Assembly: GCF_040548735.1 (NCBI RefSeq)
Contig: NZ_JBEPSD010000001.1
Span: 62,001-126,000, forward strand
DNA from: Rhodanobacter soli
GTDB taxonomy: Bacteria > Pseudomonadota > Gammaproteobacteria > Xanthomonadales > Rhodanobacteraceae
Reading direction: 5' to 3'
DNA length: 64,000 nt
In this document: positions 27,381-36,882 of the stretch, piece by piece
Layout: each line of letters begins with the position of its first letter
Numbering within the stretch: position 1 is the stretch's first letter
The notes under the pieces: generated by a model
Told to the model about the DNA's origin: nothing
The model's database searches: none
What the model saw: only the letters and a program-made list of their open reading frames with translations
Translations under genes and position numbers: made by a program

Positions 27381-28964
27381 TCACCAGTCCGTGGGCCGGT
27401 AATCCTTCAGGAACTGGCCCCACACGTGCTCGCCGGTGTTGATGCCGTGGATGATCGGGTCGACGATGCGAGCGGCGCCGTCGACGATGTCCAGCGGCGG
27501 GTGGAAGCGTTCCTGCAGCACCTTTTTCGCGGCCAGCTCGACGGGGTCCTCGTCGGTCACCCAGCCGGTGTCGACGCTGTTCATGTGGATGCCGTCGTTG
27601 TGGTAGTCGGTGGCCGAGGTGCGCGTCATCATGTTCAGCGCGGCCTTGGCCATGTTGGTGTGCGGGTGGCGGGTGGTCTTGAAGCTGCGGTAGAACTGGC
27701 CTTCCATCGCCGACACGTTGACGATGTGCTTGTCACGCTCGGGCGTGCGCAGCATCAGCGGCTTCAGCCGCGCGTTGATGATGAACGGCGCGATCGCGTT
27801 GACCAGCTGCACCTCCAGCAACTCCACCGACGGTACTTCGGCCATCAGCAGCCGCCACGAGTTGCGTTGGCGCAGGTCGATCTGCTGCAGGTCCTGGTCC
27901 AGCCGGCCTTCGGGGAACAGGTGGCTCTGCGCCAGCAGCTCTTCCGGCAGCAGCGGCAGCTGCGACAACTCGGCAGCGCGGCTCAGTCCCGGCAGATCGG
28001 AACGGCGGCTGGCCAGCGCAGTCGCACCGGCCTCGGGCAGGATGTTCGCGCCGCGCAGGCCTTCGTAATGGCCGACCAGCCGGCGCACGTGCTCGGGCAG
28101 GTCGTGCAGCGCCGCGGTCTCGCCTTCCATCATGTGCGCGTAGAAATCCGGCGGACGGCGCACGGTCTGGCAGGCGTTGTTGATGATGAAGTCCAGCCGC
28201 GGCCGCGTAGCCACCAGTTCCTGGCAGAACGCCTCGACGCTGGGCGTGTGGCGCAGGTCGAGGCCGTAGACCTGCAGGCGGTGGCCCCATTCGGCGAAGT
28301 CCGGTTCGGCCGCATAGCGCGCCGCCGAGTCGCGCGGGAAACGCGTGGTGACGATCAGCTCGGCGCCGGCGCGCAGCAGCTTCAGGCCGGCCTGGTAGCC
28401 GATCTTCACGCGGCCGCCGGTGAGCAGCGCCACGCGGCCGTGCAGGTCGGCCAGTTCGCCACGCTTGGCGTAGTTGAACGCGGCGCACTCGGGGCACAGC
28501 TGGTCGTAGAAGAAATGGATCGTCGAATATTTCTGCTTGCACACGTAGCAGTGTTTCGGCTCGATCGACTCGCGCGGCTGCGCGGCATCGACCTCGGGCG
28601 GGATGTCGTGCGGCAGGAAGCCTTCCGGCACGAACGCGTTCGGCGTGGTGAACACCGGCTTGCGCCGCAGTGTGCGGATGCCGGTCTGATTCAGCACGGT
28701 CTCCTCGGCCTCGATCTTGTGGGCGTGGCGCGCCTTCTCGGCCGCCTTCAGCTTGATCCGGCGCGCCACCGGGTCGGGGTGGTAGACCTGCGCCACCGCC
28801 TGGTGCAGGCGCTGGCGGTCGTCTGCCGGCAACTGGTCCAGCAGCTGGCGGTCGGCCGCCACCGATTCCAGCAGTGCCGCCGCGGCGCGCAGGCGCTCCA
28901 GCAGCGCGGCATCCGCGTCGTCGGGCAGGGGCGTGGGGGCAGGCGTGATCGTCAAGAGGGTCAT
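27381..28964 (-). CDS. Zinc-ribbon-containing short-chain dehydrogenase/reductase
   Basis: A 527-residue SDR with an unusual N-terminal extension of about 190 residues. Helical sequence is followed by a zinc ribbon (HCYVCKQKY and QLCPECAAF, two CxxC pairs). The Rossmann domain then starts at VALLTGGRVKIGYQAG with a modified glycine motif. The catalytic serine is in IVNVSAMEG. The lysine sits in TNMAKAALN, where the tyrosine normally four residues before it is threonine, while YRSFK occurs 11 residues earlier. The start at 28964 (MTLLTITPA) avoids an unlikely basic extension. Substrate is unknown and activity is uncertain. Confidence 0.75.
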   Translation of the reverse strand: MTLLTITPAPTPLPDDADAALLERLRAAAALLESVAADRQLLDQLPADDRQRLHQAVAQVYHPDPVARRIKLKAAEKARHAHKIEAEETVLNQTGIRTLRRKPVFTTPNAFVPEGFLPHDIPPEVDAAQPRESIEPKHCYVCKQKYSTIHFFYDQLCPECAAFNYAKRGELADLHGRVALLTGGRVKIGYQAGLKLLRAGAELIVTTRFPRDSAARYAAEPDFAEWGHRLQVYGLDLRHTPSVEAFCQELVATRPRLDFIINNACQTVRRPPDFYAHMMEGETAALHDLPEHVRRLVGHYEGLRGANILPEAGATALASRRSDLPGLSRAAELSQLPLLPEELLAQSHLFPEGRLDQDLQQIDLRQRNSWRLLMAEVPSVELLEVQLVNAIAPFIINARLKPLMLRTPERDKHIVNVSAMEGQFYRSFKTTRHPHTNMAKAALNMMTRTSATDYHNDGIHMNSVDTGWVTDEDPVELAAKKVLQERFHPPLDIVDGAARIVDPIIHGINTGEHVWGQFLKDYRPTDW

Positions 28965-29287
28965 CCGTAGTCGAGGAGTAGAGGGCAGGCGCGTCGCCAA
29001 CCGCCTATTTTGCCTGCTTTTTGACCGGGCTTCGGAGAATGTGAGCCGGAAGCCCGGATCATCCGGCCCGAACCAGGCAGACCCGGGGTTCAATTATTGC
29101 GTGCCAACGCACACTTTCATGGCACGGGTGATGCAAAAGTGGCCCCGTGGCTGTCCAGGCGGGACGGCATGAATATCCGGGCAGGGCGGGGCGCTGGCAG
29201 AGTTGAGCGTCGTGACCGTCCACAGCGACGAAGGTTGTTTTTGTGAGTGTGTCGATAACCGCAAGTGAGCGTGTGCAAGAGGCCGCC
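28965..29287. other. 323-nt divergent intergenic region
   Basis: No gene is seen. CCGGGCTTC (29025-29033) and GAAGCCCGG (29049-29057) form a hairpin between the divergent SDR and the 29288 gene. A GTG at 29243 in frame with the downstream gene is a possible longer start. No promoter could be assigned with confidence. Confidence 0.45.
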
Positions 29288-30340
29288 ATGGCCAAATCTG
29301 TCGCTGTGAACGTTCCACCCGTCGACGCCCTGCTGGGCGACCTGCCTACCGCGCATCGCGCCTTGCCGATCGGGCGCCGAATTGCCGGGCAGGGTTGCCA
29401 CGGCACGAAAGTCGATGCGCTCTCCGGCGGTGCCGGCCACAGGATGCGCGTCCGCTTCATCTATTTTCCGACGATCGACGACAACGACCACCGGGTGGCC
29501 TATCACCAGCACCTGATGGTGGCCGAAGTCCTGCTTGGCCGCGTACTCGCCGCCCGCGCCGCCGGCCTGCGGCCGATGGCTCCCTCGCTCGACTACGCCG
29601 CCGAGGCGCGCGCCACGGTGCGGCCGCCGCAGGCCATGTTCCATCCGGCCACGCTGGAATACCGCCGCTGGTACCGCGCCGACGGCACGGCGCGCGCACA
29701 GCCGTTGACCCAGGAAGCGCTTTCGCTGCGGCTGGCCGCCACCGACGACCTGCCGATGAAGGAAGCGCGTGCCCGGGTCGCGCAGCGCTCGCATGCCTTG
29801 CCGGCGCTCGACCAGGCGTGGCTGATCGACCGCCGCAGCACGCCGCTGGAACAGCGTCCGCTCAACCAGGTGGAATGCCGCGCCCTGATCGACGCCCTGG
29901 ACGGCGTCTGGCAGTCGTCGGCCGGTGCCTCGCACGTCGAACGCGCGAACCGCCGGATCGCGCTGCGCGTGGCCGCCGTGCTCGGAAGCCTGCTGGATGA
30001 ATACGTCGCGTCGCCATTCAAGTCCGCTGCCCTGAGCGAAGCCTTCAACGAGCACCACCTGGCCCATCTGCGCCAGACCATCGAGAACTCCCGCCAGGCG
30101 GAATCCGCCTCGGGCACCTTGCTGGCCGGCCCCAAGGCCTGGTTCGCCGCCAAGACGGCACGGATGCGTGCCGAACACCAGATCGGCCTGGCCATGTCGC
30201 CGGCGGCATCCACCACGATGCGCCTGTCGGGACGCCCGGTGGTCGCCGTGGTCGGCGGTCGCCTGCACACGTTCGTGGACGGCCGGCGTCCCGGCGCCCG
30301 CCTGGCGCCGGCCGTGCCGGTCTACGCCACGTTCGGCTGA
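29288..30340 (+). CDS. Hypothetical protein of 350 residues, no family recognised
   Basis: The start at 29288 (MAKSVAVNVPP) is preferred for its AGAGG ribosome-binding site; a GTG 45 nt upstream is possible. The protein is soluble, arginine- and alanine-rich, without signal peptide or membrane helix. Recognisable landmarks are RVRFIYFPTIDDNDHRVAYH near residue 55 and LIDRRSTPLEQRPLNQVECR near residue 180. The C-terminus has VVAVVGGRLHTFVDGRR. A 63-bp relic encoding the LPAxDQAxLIDRRxTPLEQRP segment occurs at 35428-35490. No function can be proposed. Confidence 0.6.
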   Translation: MAKSVAVNVPPVDALLGDLPTAHRALPIGRRIAGQGCHGTKVDALSGGAGHRMRVRFIYFPTIDDNDHRVAYHQHLMVAEVLLGRVLAARAAGLRPMAPSLDYAAEARATVRPPQAMFHPATLEYRRWYRADGTARAQPLTQEALSLRLAATDDLPMKEARARVAQRSHALPALDQAWLIDRRSTPLEQRPLNQVECRALIDALDGVWQSSAGASHVERANRRIALRVAAVLGSLLDEYVASPFKSAALSEAFNEHHLAHLRQTIENSRQAESASGTLLAGPKAWFAAKTARMRAEHQIGLAMSPAASTTMRLSGRPVVAVVGGRLHTFVDGRRPGARLAPAVPVYATFG

Positions 30341-30574
30341 ACGTGAAGTCGTTCCATCCCTGACCCATCCGGTTGCCAACGCGACTGCCGGAGGCATATC
30401 TGCGTCTTCCCCCCCTGAATCCCGCGCTCGCATCCCCGCCGGCCTGGTTCGCCCGGCGACTGCAGACACAGCGCGCCTGAGCCGTAAAGCTCCGCTCGCG
30501 CCGAGCTTGTCCCGAATGCCAGTCGATCGTCCGCCCCCTTCGGCCCATCCCTCGGCAAGCGGAAGGGTCCGGAT

Positions 30575-31009
30575 TCACGGAGTACGAAAGACGGCCAGCT
30601 TGCCGCGCAGGAACGTCGCGGCGTCGATGCTGTGGCCATCGGCGAAGCGGATGGTGTACCGGGTTCCGGATACCGACGAGCCGGTGGCGCAGTAGACGAT
30701 GAAGTCGTCCACGGTCTTCACCCGGCTGCCGGCGAAGCGCAGCTTCAGGCGCATGTGCGTGGCTGCCTGCTCCGCGTCGTAGGCGCTGCCGTTGCGGATG
30801 AAACTGGCGTTGTGCAGGGTGGCGACCGTGCTGATCAGGTAGTCGATTTTCTGCTGTTCGGTCGGTGGCGACGACACGGGTTGCTGGGCGAGTGCGGGCG
30901 TCAGCAGCAGCGCGAACAGCAGCCATGCCAGCGCCCTGGACAGGCACGCGGGAACTGGTCCGCCGAAAGGGTGGTGTATTGCGGAAAGCATGGGACGGGA
31001 TCCTTTCAT
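30575..31009 (-). CDS. DUF5329-like exported protein
   Basis: A secreted 144-residue protein. A hydrophobic signal segment (LAWLLFALLLTPALAQQ) is followed by IDYLISTVATLHNASFIRNG, AATHMRLKLRFAG, VDDFIVYCATGSSVSGTRY and FLRGKLA, which match the DUF5329 pattern. The start at 31009 is used; an ATG at 30991 with AAAGGA upstream is equally plausible. It follows the phospholipase D-like gene by 9 nt and is probably co-transcribed with it. Function unknown. Confidence 0.75.
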   Translation of the reverse strand: MKGSRPMLSAIHHPFGGPVPACLSRALAWLLFALLLTPALAQQPVSSPPTEQQKIDYLISTVATLHNASFIRNGSAYDAEQAATHMRLKLRFAGSRVKTVDDFIVYCATGSSVSGTRYTIRFADGHSIDAATFLRGKLAVFRTP

Positions 31010-31018
31010 TCGGCTGCC

Positions 31019-32575
31019 CTAGAGCAGACTTTCCAGCGGCAACAGCTTGAGCATCTGCACTTCGATGCGACGCTGGGTGGTGGCGCCGGGGTCGCGGTCG
31101 TAGCTCACCGGTTTGCCGTCGTCGCTGGCCTGCCATTGCATGGCGCCGCCGTCCGTCTTCAGGGTCACGTGGTAGGCAACGGCGGGCAACGTGGCGGTGT
31201 CGAAGAACTGGGTCACCGCCGCGGCCAGCGGCGGGCAATCGACGATGAGGCCCATCTCGGTGTTCAGCAGTTTCGAACGGGCGTCCATGTTCATCGAACC
31301 GATGAACACCTGCTGCCGGTCCACCACGATCGCCTTCGCATGCAGGCTGACCCCGGACGAGGTGCCCCCCACGGTGGCGGGTTGGGCGGCTCCGGCGGCG
31401 GGACGCAGTTCGTACAACTCCACGCCACCTTCGAGCAGCGCACGGCGGTAGCGCGAATAGCCCGAGTACACCGCCGGCTCGTCGTTGGATGCGAGCGAGT
31501 TGGTCAACACCTTCACCGTGACGCCGCGCGCCGCGAGTGCGGCGAGATATTGCGTGCCGCGGTCGCCCGGGATGAAGTACGGCGAAATCAGCAGCAGCTC
31601 GTGCTGCGCGCCGTCGGTCAGTACCTTGATGTCCGGACCGATGCGCAGCTGCGGCTGGTCTTTCCCGGCGTCGATCTTTTCCGGCTGGTCGGCGACCAGA
31701 CTGGCCGGTCCCCAGAACCACTTGCCCGGGCGGTCGGCGGAAGCACCGTGGGGCAGCTCGTCCAGCGTCGCCTGCGCATAGTCCGACTGCGCGAACACGC
31801 GCGCGTCGTGCGCCAGGTCCACCCGCAGCTTCGCCAGGTCGTAGTGGTCGGCATGCTTGCCGCTGAAGGCTTTCACCGGGTAGGCGGCGTCGCAGTTCCA
31901 GTACTCGTCGAAGGCCTGCGACGCCTGCTTCACGACCGGCCCGATCGCTATCAGGTCGAGGTCGCGGAAATTGGTGCTGTCGCCGGCATCGAAATAGGCG
32001 TCGCCGATATTGCGGCCGCCGACAATGGCGACGTTGCCGTCCATGATGAACGACTTGTTGTGCATGCGGCGGTTGAGCCGGTGCGCATCCAGCAGGAACT
32101 GGGTGGCTCTGGAGAAGAAGGATGGTTTTTTCGTGGCAAACGGATTGAACAGCCGCACCTCGATGTTCGGGTGGGTATCCAGCGCGTCGAACATGTCGAT
32201 CGCCTCGCCCGCGTTGATGTCGTCCACCAGCAGGCGCACGCGCACGCCGCGATCCGCCGCCGCCAGCAGCCGCTGTGCCACCAGGCGCCCGGTCGCATCG
32301 TTGTCGAAGATGTAGTACTGCAGGTCGAGCGCATGCTGCGCGTGGTCGGCCAGCGCCACCCGGCTCATCAGTGCATTGGTGCTGCGCGTGAGCAGACGGA
32401 AACCGGACTTGTCCTGGTGCTGCTTCACCTCAGCATGGACGTAGCGCGCGCCCGCCGTGGCCGTGGTCGGCGGCAACGCCTTCGAAGGCGGCTTGACCAT
32501 TGCCGCCGGCGGCGAGCAGGCGCCCAGCACCAAACCCGACACCGCCAGTGCAACCGTCGTCATGAAACGCCGCAT
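31019..32575 (-). CDS. Phospholipase D family lipoprotein (cardiolipin synthase C-like)
   Basis: A 518-residue predicted lipoprotein (SGLVLGACSP lipobox) with two HKD motifs: HNKSFIMDGNVAIVGGRN near residue 165 and HAKAIVVDRQQVFIGSMN near residue 415. Two HKD sites in one chain are expected for transphosphatidylases such as cardiolipin synthase ClsC or for phospholipase D. The N-terminal segment YYIFDNDATG is also typical of ClsC-like proteins. The lipidated export is notable, because ClsB/ClsC act at the inner membrane. It is followed by the DUF5329 gene. Confidence 0.85.
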   Translation of the reverse strand: MRRFMTTVALAVSGLVLGACSPPAAMVKPPSKALPPTTATAGARYVHAEVKQHQDKSGFRLLTRSTNALMSRVALADHAQHALDLQYYIFDNDATGRLVAQRLLAAADRGVRVRLLVDDINAGEAIDMFDALDTHPNIEVRLFNPFATKKPSFFSRATQFLLDAHRLNRRMHNKSFIMDGNVAIVGGRNIGDAYFDAGDSTNFRDLDLIAIGPVVKQASQAFDEYWNCDAAYPVKAFSGKHADHYDLAKLRVDLAHDARVFAQSDYAQATLDELPHGASADRPGKWFWGPASLVADQPEKIDAGKDQPQLRIGPDIKVLTDGAQHELLLISPYFIPGDRGTQYLAALAARGVTVKVLTNSLASNDEPAVYSGYSRYRRALLEGGVELYELRPAAGAAQPATVGGTSSGVSLHAKAIVVDRQQVFIGSMNMDARSKLLNTEMGLIVDCPPLAAAVTQFFDTATLPAVAYHVTLKTDGGAMQWQASDDGKPVSYDRDPGATTQRRIEVQMLKLLPLESLL

Positions 32576-32801
32576 GTCCACACCGCCTGTCTGCTGTAAC
32601 CCGCGACCCACCTTGGTCCGACTTCGAGGCCGGCGTATTGCCACACTCTGCGCAGACCGCCGTGAACGCGACGCGACCGGCCCGCGGCTGCGACCCGGAC
32701 TCGTTCGCCCCGAGCCTCCTGAAGGGCGTTGCCGAGATCCCGGACCCATACGTGCGCCGCGTCACCCCATCAGCGCCCGCCGCTCCGGACAGGAGTTGCC
32801 C

Positions 32802-34922
32802 TCACAGCGCCACGGCGAACTTCACCATGACCTGGCCTGCCTTGTAGCTGCGATTGAACTGGTAGTCGTAGGTGCCGGCCAGCGACCAGCGGTTGCCGCC
32901 GGCGATCAGCAAGCCCGCGCCCAGCTCGGCCAGATCGCGGCCCGGCTTGACCCCGGTGGCGGTGAACGACGGCCCGCCGCTGGCGAACTGCGCGGTCTCG
33001 CTCACGCTGCGGCCGCTGAACGAATGCAGCCAGTTGGCATGCATCTCGGGGCGCACGGTCAGGTCGCCGGAGGTGGCCAGGTCGCGGGAGAATTTCACGC
33101 CCAGGCCGGACTGCAGGAAATGGTACGTCTGCGCATCGACCGCCAGGTTGACCGAGTTGCCGCCGAACTCGCGGTAGCCGGGCATCTTCATGCGGGTGTA
33201 CTGCACGGTGGCCGTCGGCGTGATCACGCTGCGTCCATCGCCCACGTAGAAGTGATATCCGGTGGCACCGAACGCGGTGTACTGGTGACCGCTGTAGTCG
33301 GCGCGCGCCGTCTCGTCGATCCCCGGGAACGCGACCCGGCGCGAGCTGGAATAATCATCCAGTCCATAGACCAGAGCTCCGTTGACGAACCACGATCCCG
33401 GCGCATAACCCAGATAGGCAGTGGCCTGGTAGGAGCGGATATGGCCGCGGCTGGCCGAGTCGAGGCCGTCGAGCGTGGAGCGGGCGTACCTGACGCCGAC
33501 ACCGGCCGTGGTGGCCGGGCTCAGCGGGAAGTCCACCGCGAGCATCGCGCCTTGGCTGTTGTCGGTATAGCCCTCGTAGCCCTGCCTCCCGCGTTGCGTG
33601 CCTGCATAGCCGAACGCCGCGCCCCACACCTGCGGGCGCCGCGTGTCGGACTGGCACGCCGCGGCGTCATCCCGGCGTGGCCGGTTCCGCTCGTCGGTTG
33701 GGTCGCGCTGGTCGCACGCCGGCCGGATGGCTTCCATATGCTCGGCCCACAGCCCCTGGAACTGCTGGGTGACGCGGTAGCTCGCCTGCGGCGAGGCGAG
33801 GCTGACGGCACCTGGCTGGAGCTGCGCCAGCGCATCGGCAACGCCGGCGGCATCCGGCAGCAGTGTGATCGCCGTCAGCAGCGGTACGGTAGCCGGCGTC
33901 AATGGCAGCGCGTCGACGATCGGCGCAATCACCGGGGCCGTGGGATTGCTTACAGGGGCTACCACCGTCGCCAGCGGAATCTGCGTCGCAATGATCTGCA
34001 CCTGGCCATTCGTGGTGGGAGCGGCCGAAAACAGGTAGCGCGTGGTGTTGCTGGTCGCGGTCACCGTGCTGCCACTGGTGCCGCTGGTGGCATCGACGAT
34101 GTTGAAAATGCTGCCCACCGGGATCGGCCCGGTGACCGTCACGTTGACCTGCAGCGCGTTGCCGATGGTGGCCGCGCCGACCGGCACGATCTTGCCGTAT
34201 AGCGTGGGGCTGAAGATCGTGGTGTTGATGGTGCCGGCCACCGGAATCTTGAAGGCGCCTGCCACATTGAGCGTGTTGGTATCGAGCGTGTAGGCCGCGG
34301 CATTCGCCTGACCGGTGATCAGTGCGTTGCCGCCGACCACGTTGATCTGTTTGAGCCCGCTGGCGGCACCCACGGCACCATCCACAATGCTGTCGGCATG
34401 CAGCGTCAGCGTGCCGGTACCGGCCCCCGCCGTATTGGTGATCGCGGCCTTGACGGTCTGGCCCGCGGCGACATTGATGAAGCCGTCGCCGGCAAAATCC
34501 ATCGTCGAGCCGGTGTTGCTGGTGAAGCCGCCGTTGAAATTGACCGTGCCGGTGCCGGCCAGCGAGAACGTGGTCGCGTAGACCGGGCCGTTGAAGCTGA
34601 CCGTGTTGGCGTTGCTGCCGGCGGAAATGCCGAGGAAGGTGCTGCCGGTCGCGCCGACGAAGCCGGTCACCGTGGAACTGCCGGTGAACAGGATGCTCGC
34701 CGTATTGGCCGCGTCGGTGGTGATCGCGCCGCCGGGGTCATTGCCGGTGTTGATGTCCTGGTTGCCGACAGTCAGCAGACCAGGGCCTTGCGTATCGACG
34801 CCGCTGGCCACGCCCACCGGGCTGACCACGCCGGGCAGCACGACGACTTCACGGGCCACGGTCATCGGCAGCCAGGCCAGCATGGTCGTGCCGAGGAGGG
34901 GAATCAGTAGAGTTTTTTTCAC
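32802..34922 (-). CDS. Autotransporter (type Va) outer-membrane protein
   Basis: A 706-residue protein with a signal peptide (first ~23 residues) and a glycine-, threonine- and asparagine-rich passenger of beta-helix type (repeats like GTGTVNFNGGFTSNTGS). A proline/alanine-rich linker follows, and from about residue 430 a C-terminal autotransporter barrel (PQVWGAAFGYAGTQ, then alternating aromatic strands to VMVKFAVAL). It probably displays its passenger on the surface; adhesin or biofilm roles are possible but unproven. The passenger is short (~400 residues). Confidence 0.85.
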   Translation of the reverse strand: MKKTLLIPLLGTTMLAWLPMTVAREVVVLPGVVSPVGVASGVDTQGPGLLTVGNQDINTGNDPGGAITTDAANTASILFTGSSTVTGFVGATGSTFLGISAGSNANTVSFNGPVYATTFSLAGTGTVNFNGGFTSNTGSTMDFAGDGFINVAAGQTVKAAITNTAGAGTGTLTLHADSIVDGAVGAASGLKQINVVGGNALITGQANAAAYTLDTNTLNVAGAFKIPVAGTINTTIFSPTLYGKIVPVGAATIGNALQVNVTVTGPIPVGSIFNIVDATSGTSGSTVTATSNTTRYLFSAAPTTNGQVQIIATQIPLATVVAPVSNPTAPVIAPIVDALPLTPATVPLLTAITLLPDAAGVADALAQLQPGAVSLASPQASYRVTQQFQGLWAEHMEAIRPACDQRDPTDERNRPRRDDAAACQSDTRRPQVWGAAFGYAGTQRGRQGYEGYTDNSQGAMLAVDFPLSPATTAGVGVRYARSTLDGLDSASRGHIRSYQATAYLGYAPGSWFVNGALVYGLDDYSSSRRVAFPGIDETARADYSGHQYTAFGATGYHFYVGDGRSVITPTATVQYTRMKMPGYREFGGNSVNLAVDAQTYHFLQSGLGVKFSRDLATSGDLTVRPEMHANWLHSFSGRSVSETAQFASGGPSFTATGVKPGRDLAELGAGLLIAGGNRWSLAGTYDYQFNRSYKAGQVMVKFAVAL

Positions 34923-35501
34923 GGGGAGTGTCCTGCAGGATGGATGAACGAAGCTTGCGGCGGTGCCTGGCCCACTGGGTCAGCAGGTGCTCGAAACGCT
35001 CGTCAGTCCCCGTTTGGCGTATCACCCCGGAGGTAAACGTGTGGAACCACGCACTCGACATCTTTCACCGCCGAATCGGCGATGTTTCCGTGCAGATGGT
35101 TTTCTGCATGACCGGATGGAAAGGCATGTCCGACGGATGCCGCCGCACGCGTGTTTCGGTGGCTCGCGTGAAGGTCTGGTGTCGGGTGGGGCACGATGCG
35201 AAGAACGCCAGGGTCTGCCCGGCTGCATTCATCGCGATCATGTGGGGAGGGATGTGGGTGCAACGGAGCGCAGTACGCACGAGACGGCGTGATGCGGGCG
35301 TGCATGGGCTAAATCGCACCATCGTTCGTCTTCGGCACGCAACGTTGCCGCGCACTGCGCGACCGTCGAAGCAGTTCAGGGAGCACGGGAAGGCCGTTCG
35401 CCGTGAGCCTGTCGAAGGAAGAACAGACTGCCGGCCGCCGACCAGGCATCCCTGATCGATCGCCGCAACACTCCGCTGGAACAGCGTCCGCCCCGCGTAC
35501 C
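34923..35501. other. 579-nt intergenic region with gene relic and REP-like fragment
   Basis: No intact gene is supported. At 35394-35418 CCGTTCGCCGTGAGCCTGTC and following bases resemble one arm of a proteobacterial REP element without a clear partner arm. Directly after it, 35428-35490 is a relic of the 29288 gene. The upstream part (34930-35380) holds only weak open frames without family resemblance. Confidence 0.5.
35428..35490 (+). pseudogene. 63-bp relic of a homologue of the 29288 gene
   Basis: Reads LPAADQASLIDRRNTPLEQR and one further P, against LPALDQAWLIDRRSTPLEQR in the intact gene (29798-29860). By hand comparison 53 of 63 bases are identical, and most differences are at third codon positions. 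This suggests it derives from a functional homologue rather than from a fresh copy. No similarity to the gene is seen on either side of the relic. Confidence 0.6.
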
Positions 35502-36515
35502 TCAGTGCACGTAGTTGAAGGCCACCGCCGGCGTGATCGTGGTCGAGGTGTTGTGCCCGCCGGTGATCACGCGGGTGCCGAACAACACGCCAAGCCTGGG
35601 ACTCCAGCTGTATTCGATCGCTGGGGCGAAGCCGAACGCTTCGCTGGAACGGCCGTCCAGGTGCAGGGCAGGCAAGCCGCCAGCCTCGTCGCCGCGCACG
35701 CGCGCACCGTGGCTGCGCCGGTAGGTGACATCGAGCGCCAGCACCCAGCGCTGGCTGAGGCTGTATTCCCAGGCCGCATTGACGAAGAACGAACGGCCGG
35801 GCCGGGCGTGTCCGCGGAAACCGTCCGGCGTGCCGTAGACGCTGGCGTCCTCGATCTGCGCCCGCGCCGAGAATGACTGCGCCACGTTGAAGCGCATGCG
35901 CAGGATGCGGCCGTTGGACAGCCAGAAATACATCTGTGTGTTGACCTGCAGCGTGGTGGTGGTGGCGCCGCTGCCTAGGCCATTGCCGGGTCGCCGACCC
36001 AGCCGGTCGTACTTGCCGGTCGGCAGGGTTTCCTGCAGCTGCAGCGAGACCGTGGGCCGCGAACTGCCCGCTGGCACATCGGTCAGCCGGTACTGCGCCT
36101 GCACGCTGACGTCGCCCAACCCGATGCCGCTGCTGTCGCCAGGGCCGTCCATGCGGTTGTAGCCCAGCACCGGCACCAGGCCGACCGTCAGCCGGTCGGT
36201 GAGGCCGTAGAGCATGTAGGTGAGCGAACCGTAGCCGTCGGCGTGCGGCGAGGACACGTCATAGACATAAGGCTCGATCAGGACGTGGCCGCGCGGCAGG
36301 GTCGCCGCGGAGTTCGCCAGCATCGGCCCGGTCCACCAGGCATCATCCTGCGACTGGCGCGGCGTCGACGCCGCGGACAGCGGGGTGACGGCGCGGGACG
36401 GTACGTCCTGCGCCAGTGCAGCGAGCGGCAACAGGGCAGCGCAGGACAGGCTCCATGCCACCCAGCGCAAACAGCGCTGGTGCGGAGTTCGATAGGCTGC
36501 CGGCTGCATCGTCAT
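35502..36515 (-). CDS. Outer-membrane channel-like protein (MetA-pathway-of-phenol type)
   Basis: A 337-residue exported protein with signal peptide (SLSCAALLPLAALAQ). It then follows the pattern of beta-barrel proteins: LIEPYVYDV, LTYMLYGLTDRLTVGLVPVLGYN, GLGDVSVQAQYRL and VSLQLQETLPTGKYDRL, ending in the aromatic strand AVAFNYVH. These segments match transporter-like proteins of the Phenol_MetA_deg group. The transported substrate is unknown. Confidence 0.75.
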   Translation of the reverse strand: MTMQPAAYRTPHQRCLRWVAWSLSCAALLPLAALAQDVPSRAVTPLSAASTPRQSQDDAWWTGPMLANSAATLPRGHVLIEPYVYDVSSPHADGYGSLTYMLYGLTDRLTVGLVPVLGYNRMDGPGDSSGIGLGDVSVQAQYRLTDVPAGSSRPTVSLQLQETLPTGKYDRLGRRPGNGLGSGATTTTLQVNTQMYFWLSNGRILRMRFNVAQSFSARAQIEDASVYGTPDGFRGHARPGRSFFVNAAWEYSLSQRWVLALDVTYRRSHGARVRGDEAGGLPALHLDGRSSEAFGFAPAIEYSWSPRLGVLFGTRVITGGHNTSTTITPAVAFNYVH

Positions 36516-36825
36516 GGTTGTCCCGTGTCGTAGTCTGAAAACGGTTCGGCGCCGGCCAGGTCCGTATCTTCCGCGGAGTTGCCTGCCGGCTGCGCATCAC
36601 ACGCCATCGCAGCGTCCGGCGCCTGTGCCGGAAGGCGTGCCAGCAACATCGTGGGGGCATCAGGATCGGCTTTTTGCACCGGCCGCGCACTCCGTTTCTT
36701 GCGCGCGATGGCGCGGCGCCGACAGGCATGTCGCCCGCATCGTGCGGCGCCGGCCTTGCGCCACTTGCCGCGAAGACACTATCCTCCGCTTCCCTTCCAC
36801 CCAACCGCGCGAGGTCGAGAGTGCC

Positions 36826-36870
36826 ATGAATGTTCAAGCCCCGATTTCCGCCGGGTTGGCGTCGCGCTGA
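36826..36870 (+). CDS. Possible 14-residue leader peptide upstream of rsgA
   Basis: The frame MNVQAPISAGLASR starts at 36826 with GAGAG upstream and ends 12 nt before a terminator-like hairpin. It is supported only by position and arrangement; a peptide this short cannot be confirmed by composition. Confidence 0.3.
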   Translation: MNVQAPISAGLASR

Positions 36871-36882
36871 TACAAGCGCCCC

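Noticed and set aside
29060..29110. tRNA-like GGTTCAATT sequence
   Set aside because: No acceptor or anticodon stem could be formed around it.
29117..30469. Long minus-strand frame opposite the 29288 gene
   Set aside because: Its composition (runs of R, G, H, Q) is typical of the antisense of a GC-rich gene, and it lacks any motif.
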